Below, in pieces: positions 1 to 8,686 of a stretch of DNA of 58,376 bases. The stretch covers positions 1 to 58,376 of the forward strand of contig JAFGOE010000021.1 in assembly GCA_016926625.1 (NCBI GenBank), in the 5' to 3' direction. Numbering within the stretch: position 1 is the stretch's first letter; every line of letters begins with the position of its first letter. A program made the translations under genes and the position numbers. The DNA comes from Candidatus Zhuqueibacterota bacterium. GTDB taxonomy: Bacteria > Zhuqueibacterota > Zhuqueibacteria > Thermofontimicrobiales > Thiofontviventaceae. The notes beneath the pieces are model-generated. The model was not told where the DNA came from and ran no database searches. It worked only from the letters and a program-made list of their open reading frames with translations.

Positions 1-637
1 AAATGTCCAAATTTAATAATTTATATCTGCTAATAGAAATTTTAAAATATTGATCATTATTAAATTTAATGATTAATATAAATTAAGGGAAAAAAACAAG
101 AAAAGTCAACAAATTTTTCATTTGCTATAATTATTTAATTTTTTTTGTCAATTAAAGCCAAATCAGGTGATTTTATTAAAAAAAATGCGACTGAAGATTG
201 TGTGCCATTAGTCTCTCATCACTGATGACGGTTCACCTGAAATATTAACGTTATGCTCGATTCATAGTACCAAAATGTATAACGTCCCATTCATTCAATG
301 TAGTATAAATCCGATCAGGATCACCCATAAAATTTCGAATTTCACTCATGGTTATTCTTGGGTAAATTGGCGCTGCAGATTTTTTTTAAAATTTTTTCGT
401 TCTTGAAAAATAGGATCTAGTGGAGGATGTTAAAGTGGATAGGGGGGAATCAGCCCCCAAAATCGGAAGTGATAAAACTACTTTTTTTCCTTTAATTTTT
501 TTGCAATATTTTTGCAATATTTTTTTACATATTCATTAAAAAAACCTTCAAAAATCCTCTTAAATCTTCGAATTTAGAATAATTCTAAAAATCGAATAAA
601 CACATATTAAATAATAGAGTTAGCTCTATAATCGTTG
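1..637. other. AT-rich intergenic region with one possible relic reading frame
   Basis: No gene is recognised here. The first 180 bases and 480-610 are very AT-rich. On the minus strand at 251-349 there is a 32-codon open frame starting MSEIRNFMGDPDRIY and ending in TAA. Its residue composition looks protein-like, but it lacks a good ribosome binding site and has a stop a few codons upstream. It may be a small gene or the remnant of a longer one. The tRNA-Lys transcript from the right would run into this region. No intrinsic terminator is obvious. Confidence 0.4.
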
Positions 638-710
<73 letters not shown>

Positions 711-766
711 ATACTGTATCGCTGTAAGCGGGAAAAGAACAATCTCGCTTGCTCTTTTCCCTGATG

Positions 767-839
767 TGAGGGCGGAGAGGCTCGAACTCTCGGCCCACGG
801 CTTAAAAGGCCGTTGCTCTACCGACTGAGCTACGCCCTC
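767..839 (-). tRNA. tRNA-Lys (anticodon TTT)
   Basis: A 73-nt cloverleaf on the minus strand. The acceptor stem GAGGGCG pairs with CGCCCTC. The anticodon stem ACGGC/GCCGT encloses loop CTTTTAA, giving anticodon TTT for Lys AAA (and AAG) codons. The T-arm contains GAGTTCGAGCCTC. CCA is not encoded. A strong sigma70-type promoter lies just upstream on the same strand, so this is the first gene of a two-tRNA lysine transcript. Confidence 0.96.
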
Positions 840-857
840 AGAAAAAATATGAACTGA

Positions 858-886
858 AATATACTAAATTAATTATTTTAAGTCAA
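858..886 (-). promoter_or_regulatory. sigma70-type promoter for the tRNA-Lys pair
   Basis: Read on the minus strand, TTGACT (886-881) and TATATT (863-858) are separated by 17 nt. Transcription would begin just before the tRNA-Lys(TTT) gene. The consensus fit and the position directly upstream of a stable RNA gene support it. The same hexamers and spacing recur upstream of the 46.3-kb gene, and very similar ones precede the Thr-Tyr-Gly-Thr tRNA cluster. Confidence 0.75.
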
Positions 887-911
887 TAAAAAAATAGAAA
901 AACTTCAATTT

Positions 912-2318
912 TTATCCGATTATAATGTAAACTATGATGGCCAGTCCCGCGCAGATCAGTGCGTAAGGCAGCTGCGTGTCCACATGATCGATATGATCGC
1001 ATGCCGTTGCCATGGATGCGATGATCGTCGTATCGCTGACGGGCGAACAGTGGTCGCCGAACACACCACCGCCCATCACGGCGCTTACCATCACCGTGAG
1101 ACTGAGTCCCAGATTCTGAGCCAACGGGACGGCAATGGGCATCATGATCGCAAATGTGCCCCACGACGTACCCGTCGCAAATGATATCAAACAGGCGACA
1201 AGAAAGATCAGCGGGATCACCAGCCTGGGATGAATCGCCGCCGTGGCCAGTCCGGACACGTACGGCCCCGTCCCCATCACCTTACAGGTCGCGCCGAGTG
1301 TAAATGCAAACACCATTAACAACCCCATGGGAATTAAACCGCCCATCCCTTTCATCACCAGATCGAGCGACTCTGTCAACTTCATGATCCCCTGAATCCG
1401 ATATAATAACGCGGCGACGGCAATGCCGGTCAGCACAGCCCAAAATACAGCCGTGGATCCTGAACCCTGTTCGATGCTGCCCTGTCCCGTTATCCATAAG
1501 CCCAATGGAACCATACTCACCATGGCCGCCAGCGGTACGATTAAATTTACGGGTCGGAGTTTCGTTCCCGCTTTCGGTGGCATGGATATTGTCTCTTCAG
1601 AGACCAACAACTGTGCCCCATCCCTGATGACTTTACCCGTATCCCTGGCGCGAATTTCAGCCTTGCGCATCGGTCCGAAATCTCTGCCTGTGATAATGAT
1701 AAACAGTACCATGGCGATCGTAAAAATCGCATAAAAATTGGTGGTCACCGCCTGCAAAACTACGAAGAACGCATTATCGATCTGTTGAGCGACCAGTAGA
1801 CCTGTTAGCACGGCTCCCCATCCGTTGAAGGGGACCATCACGCAGACAGGACAGGACGTTGAATGGGCAATATAAGCCAGCTTCTCACGGGGCGCCTTGA
1901 ATTTGTCGAACAGGGGTCGCCCTACTGCGCCGATCACGAGGTTGATCAAATTGCTTTCGATGAACAGAATCACCCCAATGAACCATAATAAAAGACTCGC
2001 GGTGATCCGGTTCTTCGCGAATCCTTTTCTGCTGATCCAGCCGATAAATCCCGATACACCCCCCGAACGCTGAGTCAGCAGGATCAGGGCACCCACCATC
2101 ATGCTGAACAAAATGACGCGCGTGTTGCCTGAATCCTTAAACACGTCGATCACCGCGTCCAGTGTATCTCGCAGTCCTACCAACGGATTCCAGCCGTTCA
2201 GGGCAGTCCAGCCGAGCCATATACCGATAAACAGCGACGGGTAAACCTGTTTTGTACGTATAGCCAACACAATAGCCACCACAGGCGGCAGAATTGAGAT
2301 CCAGGTGGGATTTTCCAA
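912..2318 (-). CDS. Na+/H+ antiporter, NhaC family
   Basis: A predicted inner-membrane cation/proton antiporter of about 468 residues with roughly 11-12 hydrophobic segments. The opening ENPTWISILPPVVAIVLAI and the later motifs GTSWGTFAIMMPI, VFGDHCSPVSDTTI and CPVCVMVPFNGWGA are typical of NhaC-type (IT superfamily) carriers that exchange internal Na+ for external H+. Some relatives carry organic substrates, so the ion is inferred. I chose a TTG start because AAGGAG stands 6 nt before it and the family N-terminus begins there. The upstream ATG at 2369 lies within a hairpin repeat and would add 17 unusual residues. The gene stands alone, transcribed towards the tRNA-Lys pair. Confidence 0.88.
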   Translation of the reverse strand: MENPTWISILPPVVAIVLAIRTKQVYPSLFIGIWLGWTALNGWNPLVGLRDTLDAVIDVFKDSGNTRVILFSMMVGALILLTQRSGGVSGFIGWISRKGFAKNRITASLLLWFIGVILFIESNLINLVIGAVGRPLFDKFKAPREKLAYIAHSTSCPVCVMVPFNGWGAVLTGLLVAQQIDNAFFVVLQAVTTNFYAIFTIAMVLFIIITGRDFGPMRKAEIRARDTGKVIRDGAQLLVSEETISMPPKAGTKLRPVNLIVPLAAMVSMVPLGLWITGQGSIEQGSGSTAVFWAVLTGIAVAALLYRIQGIMKLTESLDLVMKGMGGLIPMGLLMVFAFTLGATCKVMGTGPYVSGLATAAIHPRLVIPLIFLVACLISFATGTSWGTFAIMMPIAVPLAQNLGLSLTVMVSAVMGGGVFGDHCSPVSDTTIIASMATACDHIDHVDTQLPYALICAGLAIIVYIIIG

Positions 2319-2366
2319 AAGGGGCTCCTTAGTGATTGATTGAAAAACGCTTATTCTAAAGAAAAG

Positions 2367-2620
2367 CATGAACCACGAAGCTCACGAAGAAAAGATTTGA
2401 CACGAAGATCACGAAAAAAAAGCTTCTAACACAGAGGACACAGAGAAGACACAGAGAACACAGAGCCCAACCCAACCTCACCAAAAATATTTATTTTTAA
2501 CTTAAATATTGGGGTGGATTTGGGAGTGGCTCTGTGTTCTCTGTGCTCTCTGTGGTTACAGCCTTTCTTCTAATTCTTCGTGAGCTTCGTGTCAATTTTT
2601 TTTTCTTCGTAAGCTCCATG
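2367..2620. repeat. MITE-like element with ~100-bp imperfect inverted arms
   Basis: The left arm (from 2367) and right arm (to 2620) are imperfect reverse complements. Both contain, in the same order, CACGAAG-CTCACGAAGAA, TTGACACGAAG, CACAGAG repeats and GAACACAGAGCC. The centre (about 2460-2525) is an AT-rich loop. There is no open frame, so this looks like a non-autonomous transposable element or large hairpin repeat. It sits in the upstream region of the NhaC-type gene and overlaps that gene's first in-frame ATG. No clear target duplication was identified. Confidence 0.7.
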
Positions 2621-2748
2621 ATCCAAGCTTTTTTAAAATAAAAAATCCCCACCAAAAAGTCAACAATTTATACGCAAAAATGTGTTGCATTGTGTATCTA
2701 TTTTGTTTACCTTTACACATCGATAATGACACGTTACGGAGGATGACA

Positions 2749-3318
2749 ATGCAACAGAAGACAATTACGGTTGTTTCAGGTTTACCACGTTCTGGTACCT
2801 CGATGATGATGAAAATATTGGAAGCAGGTGGATTAAACGTTTTGACCGACCACATCCGCTCGGCCGATGAAGATAATCCCAAAGGGTATTACGAATTCGA
2901 ACGCGTAAAAGCCCTGGAAGACGACAGGGTCTGGCTCGAAGAAGCCGTGGGGAAAGTCGTGAAAATTATTTCGGCGCTGCTCAGCAAGTTACCAGATGAC
3001 TACCATTATCAGATAATCTTTATGCATCGTAAAATGGATGAGATCCTGGCGTCCCAGAAGAAAATGCTGGAACGTCGCGGTGAACCGACCGATGCAGTGG
3101 CTGATGAAGAGATGACGGCTGCGTTCATCGACCATCTGGGAAAAGTAAATCACTGGCTGAACGTGCGTCCCAATGTCGATACGCTCCATGTCGATTATAA
3201 CGACACCATCGCGAATCCCGAAGAAAACGTCAAGCGAATAAACCAATTCCTCGGTAATCGCCTGAACGAAGAAAAGATGCTTGCAGCCATCGATCAAAGG
3301 CTGTATCGCAACAAGTAG
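2749..3318 (+). CDS. Sulfotransferase-like P-loop protein
   Basis: A small cytoplasmic protein (189 residues) of the sulfotransferase fold. Residues about 6-22 hold the 5'-phosphosulfate loop VSGLPRSGTSMMMK. Near the C-terminus, HVDYNDTIANPEENVKRI resembles the 3'-phosphate binding segment that recognises PAPS. The family usually moves sulfate from PAPS to a hydroxyl or amine, and the acceptor here is unknown. It is shorter than most members (usually 250-300). The start was chosen at the ATG 6 nt after GGAGG, because upstream in-frame codons give an atypical N-terminus. It lies between two hairpin repeats with the following HD gene. Confidence 0.75.
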   Translation: MQQKTITVVSGLPRSGTSMMMKILEAGGLNVLTDHIRSADEDNPKGYYEFERVKALEDDRVWLEEAVGKVVKIISALLSKLPDDYHYQIIFMHRKMDEILASQKKMLERRGEPTDAVADEEMTAAFIDHLGKVNHWLNVRPNVDTLHVDYNDTIANPEENVKRINQFLGNRLNEEKMLAAIDQRLYRNK

Positions 3319-3489
3319 TTACTTTTTATTGATTTATCAGTGCGAGTTTATCCGGACCTGGCTACGCTGTGTGCGGTGACGGAAGGTACATTAAATAATT
3401 TTTTTAAATAAAAATAAGAGCATCCATAAATACGCCCCGACTGCACATGAGGAGTCGGGAGTATGACTCAATCGTATTGGAGGAAATTT

Positions 3490-4026
3490 ATGAGAGAACA
3501 ATTGGTGAAGATTTTCCCGGAATTTGATCTGATCAAAGATGAAGCGCTGCGCGAAAAGACCATCGCCGTCTGGGAGGAAGCGATCCAACGCGGAGGCTGG
3601 AAGGTGTCGGACCTGGAGCGAATTCCGTTCACGCTGCTGATCCCCGATTGCAAGGTCAATATAGTCGACCACACGCGAGGTGTAACTCAAACCGCCCTGG
3701 AAGCCGCGCGAGTAGTGGAAAAATTCAACGGCGGAGCCTATAAGATCGATTATGATATGTTAATTTCCGGTGGATTATTGCACGACGTCGGGAAAATTGT
3801 AGAATATGAGGATCATCCGCAAGCCATCCGCAAGAGTCCCATGGGTAAACTCTTGCGCCATCCGTTCAGCGGTGCGGGTCTGGCCATGAAACATGATCTG
3901 CCCGATAAAGTCGTCCACATGATCGCGGTCCATGCGAAGGAAGGAGACGGCGGTTACCGCTGCCCTGAAGCCGTGATCGTGCATCACGCCGATTTTATGA
4001 ACTTCGAACCCCTGAAGATGGGTTAA
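3490..4026 (+). CDS. HD-domain phosphohydrolase
   Basis: A 178-residue protein of the HD superfamily of metal-dependent phosphohydrolases. An early His (VDHTRGV), the HD pair in GGLLHDVGKI, a His in LRHPFSGAGLA, a further His in HMIAVHAKEG and the Asp in VIVHHADFMNF match the H...HD...H...H...D metal-ligand order. Relatives hydrolyse nucleotides or phosphoesters; the substrate cannot be told. The start ATG follows GGAGG by 6-7 nt. A hairpin repeat begins 14 nt after the stop and may end the transcript. The preceding sulfotransferase-like gene is on the same strand, 171 nt away. Confidence 0.8.
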   Translation: MREQLVKIFPEFDLIKDEALREKTIAVWEEAIQRGGWKVSDLERIPFTLLIPDCKVNIVDHTRGVTQTALEAARVVEKFNGGAYKIDYDMLISGGLLHDVGKIVEYEDHPQAIRKSPMGKLLRHPFSGAGLAMKHDLPDKVVHMIAVHAKEGDGGYRCPEAVIVHHADFMNFEPLKMG

Positions 4027-4040
4027 ATTATCAATAAAAA

Positions 4041-4216
4041 AAATGTCATTCTGAGCGATCAAGAGGCTGTTTCAAAAGTTAAACTATTTACTATTTAGCA
4101 CAATTAATAAGTAGCAAATATATTCAACACATACAATATGTAGTATTTGACGAATAAATTCGTCACTACAAGTTGACTTTTAATACAGCCCCTCGAATTC
4201 GCTCAGGATGACATTT
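4041..4216. repeat. MITE-like hairpin repeat, 176 bp
   Basis: The outer ends are near-perfect reverse complements: AAATGTCATTCTGAGCGA on the left, and on the right the complement of AAATGTCATCCTGAGCGA. The similarity continues inward through GAGG-GCTGT and AAAAGT, giving arms of about 45 bp. The centre carries a small hairpin, GACGAAT-AA-ATTCGTC. There is no open frame. It is unrelated in sequence to the 2367-2620 repeat. It lies directly behind the HD gene and in front of the 3' end of a convergent gene, so it may also work as a transcript end. Confidence 0.7.
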
Positions 4217-4246
4217 GATCCGGACAAAAAACTATCTATTTAACAA

Positions 4247-4840
4247 TCACCATACCTTAAAATCACCAAATACCTGACCGGCGATGATCTTGAGTCGATT
4301 GGTCTCAGTTTCGTAATTTTCAGACTGATAGGCGATGGACTGCTGCCAACCTTCCTTTTTATCCTCGAACACCTTCATGTCACCCGCCGTATTATGCGCC
4401 ACAATAGAATAAGGTACATATTTGGGAGCGTTTATCTTGATGTCACCAAAGGTGGTGTTTAATCTCAAGGTCTGTTCTCCGCTATTGATGCGGAGGTTGC
4501 TTAAATCGACTTTCATATCGCCGAACGTGGTGCGCAGACTTCCGCCTTTAAAATCCTGAGAGTCGATCGTGACGTCGATATCACCCATGGTAGTCGATTC
4601 ATTAATATATTCTTTTGTGGAGACGAATGTCTTCTTTTTATCACCTAACTTAGCCCAGTCCCCGTTTACCGATTGTTGCCGCGACCGAACGATGAGCCAC
4701 ACACCGAGTGCGATGATCGCTAATGGCCAGAGATCACCGATGTCTATCCAACCCTGCTCATCGAATAGAAATAAAAAACCGATGATAATGATGACGACAC
4801 CCCAGAAGATGCCGCGCGGTTTCCCAGATTGAACTGTCAT
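4247..4840 (-). CDS. LiaF-like membrane protein (cell-envelope stress response type)
   Basis: A 197-residue protein with two closely spaced N-terminal membrane segments (FWGVVIIIIGFLFLF and LWPLAIIALGVWLIV, about residues 14-50). A soluble beta-rich region follows with repeated TTFGD(M/I)K(V/I) motifs. This is the layout of LiaI/LiaF-like and DUF2154/DUF4097-type proteins, which in Firmicutes modulate a LiaRS envelope-stress system. No two-component genes are nearby, so the role is open. The start was chosen at MTVQSGKPRG, 6 nt after GGAG; earlier in-frame ATGs would add a 23-residue extension. It is divergent from metH. Confidence 0.75.
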   Translation of the reverse strand: MTVQSGKPRGIFWGVVIIIIGFLFLFDEQGWIDIGDLWPLAIIALGVWLIVRSRQQSVNGDWAKLGDKKKTFVSTKEYINESTTMGDIDVTIDSQDFKGGSLRTTFGDMKVDLSNLRINSGEQTLRLNTTFGDIKINAPKYVPYSIVAHNTAGDMKVFEDKKEGWQQSIAYQSENYETETNRLKIIAGQVFGDFKVW

Positions 4841-5101
4841 AGTATACTCCATAATAAATATTTCAATGATTCTGATAATAATTACGTCACCTGTGTTACA
4901 ATGTTTCATACACTAAAGAAAAAATAGGGTTAAAGCCCGACGAAATCCCGCACGTTGAAACTCTCTCAGCAAAAGGTGCACTCTGATTTATCTGTTGCAT
5001 TTTGAATCCGATTTGTGTATTTTAACGGGTAATTAAATATCCATCCCCTGTGTTACGCGGATTGGCTTTAAAACATTCAATATGATCAAAGGAATCAGAC
5101 G
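4841..5101. promoter_or_regulatory. Divergent intergenic region upstream of metH
   Basis: This 261-nt spacer separates the LiaF-like gene and metH and should hold both promoters. No cobalamin, SAM or SAH riboswitch consensus was recognised. A stretch at 4957-4985 (AAACTCTCTCAGCAAAAGG and following) resembles the 3' half of a glycine riboswitch, but the matching 5' strand is not evident. The metH ribosome site is GGAATCAG, several nt before the ATG. Confidence 0.35.
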
Positions 5102-8100
5102 ATGACGTTCAGAGAGAGGCTTGCCGGCGGCATCATCCTGTTCGATGGCGCTATGGGAACACAAATCCAGGCGCTAAAACCGACTGAACAGGAATGGGAC
5201 GGCAAAATGGGCTGCAGCGAAGTTCTGAATCTCACAGCACCCGAAAAGATTCAGACGATTCACGAAAATTATCTCGCTGCAGGATCCGATGTGGTGGAGA
5301 CGAACACGTTTGGAGCAAACGAAATCGTTCTTGGTGACTATGATATGCAGGATCGGGTCATCGAAATAAATCGCCTCGCTGCACAGATTGCCCGACGGGC
5401 TGTACGAAACTATAACCAAAACACACCACGTTTCATCGCCGGTTCAATGGGACCGGGCACGAAATTAATATCCCTGGGACAGACCGATTTCACCACGATG
5501 CACCGATCTTACGCTAACCAGGTGCGCGGTCTGCTAGAGGGGGAGGTGGATCTGCTCATCATCGAGACGTGTCAGGACCTGCTGCAAATAAAAACCGCCC
5601 TGCTGGCCGCCTACGATGTCTTTTCCGAAACAGGTGTTACCCTGCCGGTCATCGTCTCGGTGACGATCGAGACCACGGGCACACTGCTCATCGGCAGTGA
5701 GATCGGAGCCGTACTGGCGACGCTTGATCCGTTTCCTGTCGATGTGATGGGCATGAACTGTGCCACAGGCCCTGCGTTCATGCGCCCCTATCTTAAGCAG
5801 ATCTGTGAATCGTTTAAGGGACCAGTCATCTGTCAGCCTAACGCAGGTTTGCCCCAGAACGTGAACGGCGAGATGGTTTATACGATCCGCATCGATGATT
5901 TTGTGGACGAGCTAAGCGGTTTCGTGTCCGAAGAAGGGGTACAGATCATCGGTGGCTGCTGCGGAACAAATCCCTCATTCATAGCTGCCTTAAAGAAAAA
6001 AATAGCCTCCTTAATAATCGCCGAACGCCATCCCTCTGCGGATGCTTCTGTATCTTCTGTCTTCAGTGCCCAGACCATGCGTCAGGATCCCGCGCCGTTC
6101 TTCATCGGCGAGCGAACCAATACCAACGGCAGTAAGCAGTTCAGGGAGTATCTGCTTAAAAACGACTGGGACGGCGCTGTTTCAGTGGCTCAACAGCAAC
6201 AGCGAACCGGCGCCCATGGCCTCGATCTGTGCGTCGCTTACACCGGCAGGAACGAAGTGGAGGACATGACCACGATCGTGCCGCGAGTCGCCAGACAGGT
6301 GGATTTGCCCCTGTTCGTCGATACCACTGATCTGATGGTAATGGAGGCGGCACTGAAAATTTACGGCGGTCGCGCGGTCATCAACTCCATGAATCTTGAA
6401 GATGGCGAACAGCGAGCTAATGCCATATGCCGCCTCGCCAGACGATACGGTGCAGCGATAATCGCACTTACCATCGATGAACTCGGCATGGCGATGACGC
6501 TGCAACGTAAAATCGATGTCGCTAAACGATTGTACACCATCGCAGCGAGCCATGGATTGAGAGCGCAGGATTTGATCATGGACCCGCTGACGTTCACTCT
6601 GGGCAGCGGTGATACCAGCCTGAACGATTCGGCCATTCAAACGATCGAAGCTATTAAATCTATCAAGAGAGCACTGCCGGGCGTATTCACCAATCTCGGT
6701 GTCAGCAATGTGTCGTTCGGATTGAACCCGTACACGAGAGAGATACTGAACTCCGTGTTCCTCGCTGAAGCAGTGAAAGCCGGTCTGGATATGGCGATCG
6801 TAAACGTCAAGAAAATCATCCCACTTCACCGCATCGATGCGGACGGTCGCGAGATGTGTCTGCGGCTCATCTATGATCGCGGAGGTGAAAATTTCCTGCT
6901 GGATTTCATCCGCTTCTTTGATCAGAAAGCCGGCATCACGAAGAGCAGAGCGGGGGAGGAGGTAAAATTAACCCTGCCCGAACGGATCACCCAGCACATT
7001 ATTCAGGGCAATCCGACCGGGATGGATTCGCTGCTCACAGAGATGCTTCAAATTAAAAAACCACTGGAGATCATTAACGAACTGTTGATTCCCGCGATGA
7101 AGCATGTGGGTGACCTGTTTGCATCAGGGGAGATGCAACTTCCGTTTGTCCTGCAATCCGCCGAAGTGATGAAGTTCTCAGTGGACAGGCTCGAACCGTT
7201 TATGGAAAAGAAAGGGAAAGCTTCGCAAACATCGATCGTTTTGGCGACGGTGCGCGGCGATGTACACGATATCGGAAAAAATTTAGTGGATATTATCCTC
7301 ACCAATAACGGATTCAGGGTATATAATTTAGGGATCAAATGCGAGATCGATACGATTTTGCAGAAAGCTGCAGAGGTCAATGCCGACGCCATCGGGATGA
7401 GCGGATTGCTGGTTAAATCGACCGTGGTGATGAAGGAAAACCTGGAGGAGATGCAGCATCGGGGCTCGAAGATTCCGGTTATGCTCGGTGGCGCAGCGCT
7501 GACCAGGAGTTATGTTGATGATGTCTGCCAACCTATTTATGAGTCGTATGTCGTCTACTGCAAAGACGCGTTCGAAGGGTTGAGAACCATGGAGTCGATC
7601 AGGGATGGTCATTTGAGCGACTATGTGCTGCGTCAGCGCAATGAGAAAAACGTAGCTTCCCGGCGTCAGGCTGTCCGGGAGAAGTCTGCGGTACAGACGG
7701 AGGAGATTTCCGTAGAGATCGATATCCCCCGGCCCCCGTTTTGGGGCGACAGGATTGTGGCCGACATCGATCTGGATCATGTTTTTGATCATCTGACAGA
7801 ATCGGTCTTGTTTCGTGGACGGTGGGGCTATCGACGCGGTAAAATGAGCAAGACAGAATTCGAAGAGCAATTATCGAATGTCGTGCGCCCTCAACTAAAC
7901 CGATGGAAACAAACGATTCGCGAACAGAATCTGTTTGATCCGAAGATCGTTTACGGTTACTACCCCTGCAACAGCGAGGGAGAACAGGTGATCGTTTACG
8001 ATCCGTCCGGCCTGGCAGAATTAGTGCGATTCAATTTCCCTCGTCAAAAAATATCGCCCTATCGCTGTATTGCTGATTTCTTTCTTCCAACCAGTTCGGG

Positions 8101-8518
8101 GCGCAACGATATTATTGCTTTTCAAGTCGCCACGGTCGGAGAGCGAGCATCTGCAGAGTCGCAGCGTTTGTTTGCGAGTGATGAATATAAAAAATATCTG
8201 ATGTTCCACGGATTGAGTGTGGAATCCGCGGAGGCGCTGGCCGAGTATTGGCACCGGGTCATCCGGGAGGAATTAGGATTCAGTTCTGAGGACGTTGCTG
8301 GGATTGAGGATTTCATCGTTCAGAAATACAGGGGATCGAGATATTCGTTCGGATACCCTGCCTGTCCCGACCTGTCGGAGAATCGCAAGATATTCATGCT
8401 ATTGAAACCTGAACGTATCGGAGTGGCAATCACGGATGAGGATCAGATGGTGCCGGAGCAAACAACTTCCGCATTCGTCGTGCATCATCCACAGGCAAAA
8501 TATTTTACAATAGAGTAG
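5102..8518 (+). CDS. metH: Cobalamin-dependent methionine synthase
   Basis: MetH transfers the methyl group of 5-methyltetrahydrofolate to homocysteine through enzyme-bound cobalamin. All modules are present in 1138 residues. The homocysteine/zinc domain (1-305) has DGAMGT, GMNCATGP and the GGCCGTNP cysteines. The pterin domain (about 340-610) starts FIGERTNTNGSK. A cap segment follows, then the B12 domain (about 700-840) with the lower-ligand motif DVHDIG, SGLL and GGAAL. The C-terminal activation domain (about 880-1138) has the SAM motif RYSFGYPACP. Because the activation domain is intact, the enzyme should be reactivated by SAM plus an electron donor. A rubredoxin gene begins 9 nt downstream and is almost certainly cotranscribed. 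Confidence 0.97.
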   Translation: MTFRERLAGGIILFDGAMGTQIQALKPTEQEWDGKMGCSEVLNLTAPEKIQTIHENYLAAGSDVVETNTFGANEIVLGDYDMQDRVIEINRLAAQIARRAVRNYNQNTPRFIAGSMGPGTKLISLGQTDFTTMHRSYANQVRGLLEGEVDLLIIETCQDLLQIKTALLAAYDVFSETGVTLPVIVSVTIETTGTLLIGSEIGAVLATLDPFPVDVMGMNCATGPAFMRPYLKQICESFKGPVICQPNAGLPQNVNGEMVYTIRIDDFVDELSGFVSEEGVQIIGGCCGTNPSFIAALKKKIASLIIAERHPSADASVSSVFSAQTMRQDPAPFFIGERTNTNGSKQFREYLLKNDWDGAVSVAQQQQRTGAHGLDLCVAYTGRNEVEDMTTIVPRVARQVDLPLFVDTTDLMVMEAALKIYGGRAVINSMNLEDGEQRANAICRLARRYGAAIIALTIDELGMAMTLQRKIDVAKRLYTIAASHGLRAQDLIMDPLTFTLGSGDTSLNDSAIQTIEAIKSIKRALPGVFTNLGVSNVSFGLNPYTREILNSVFLAEAVKAGLDMAIVNVKKIIPLHRIDADGREMCLRLIYDRGGENFLLDFIRFFDQKAGITKSRAGEEVKLTLPERITQHIIQGNPTGMDSLLTEMLQIKKPLEIINELLIPAMKHVGDLFASGEMQLPFVLQSAEVMKFSVDRLEPFMEKKGKASQTSIVLATVRGDVHDIGKNLVDIILTNNGFRVYNLGIKCEIDTILQKAAEVNADAIGMSGLLVKSTVVMKENLEEMQHRGSKIPVMLGGAALTRSYVDDVCQPIYESYVVYCKDAFEGLRTMESIRDGHLSDYVLRQRNEKNVASRRQAVREKSAVQTEEISVEIDIPRPPFWGDRIVADIDLDHVFDHLTESVLFRGRWGYRRGKMSKTEFEEQLSNVVRPQLNRWKQTIREQNLFDPKIVYGYYPCNSEGEQVIVYDPSGLAELVRFNFPRQKISPYRCIADFFLPTSSGRNDIIAFQVATVGERASAESQRLFASDEYKKYLMFHGLSVESAEALAEYWHRVIREELGFSSEDVAGIEDFIVQKYRGSRYSFGYPACPDLSENRKIFMLLKPERIGVAITDEDQMVPEQTTSAFVVHHPQAKYFTIE

Positions 8519-8527
8519 GAGAAAGAT

Positions 8528-8686
8528 ATGGAAAAGTATATCTGTACTAACTGCGGTTTTATTTACGATCCGGCAGTCGGTGATCCGAGTCAGGGGATCG
8601 ATGTCAATACACCTTTCGAGGATTTACCCGATGATTGGGTGTGTCCTGTCTGTTATGTCTCGAAGGATCAGTTCGATCCGATATGA
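8528..8686 (+). CDS. Rubredoxin (cotranscribed with metH)
   Basis: A complete 52-residue rubredoxin. The single iron is held by two cysteine pairs, CTNCG near residue 6 and CPVCY near residue 39, with the family segments FIYDPAVGD and LPDDWVCP. It is a small cytoplasmic one-electron carrier. AGGAGAAAG forms the ribosome site and the gene starts 9 nt after the metH stop. The tight spacing suggests it serves the same process, for example reducing cob(II)alamin during methionine synthase reactivation; that link is inference. The second CxxC is followed by Tyr rather than the usual Gly. Confidence 0.95.
   Translation: MEKYICTNCGFIYDPAVGDPSQGIDVNTPFEDLPDDWVCPVCYVSKDQFDPI

Noticed and set aside
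6182-6829. A 215-codon open frame on the minus strand
   Set aside because: It lies wholly within metH, antisense to conserved domains, with no start signal.
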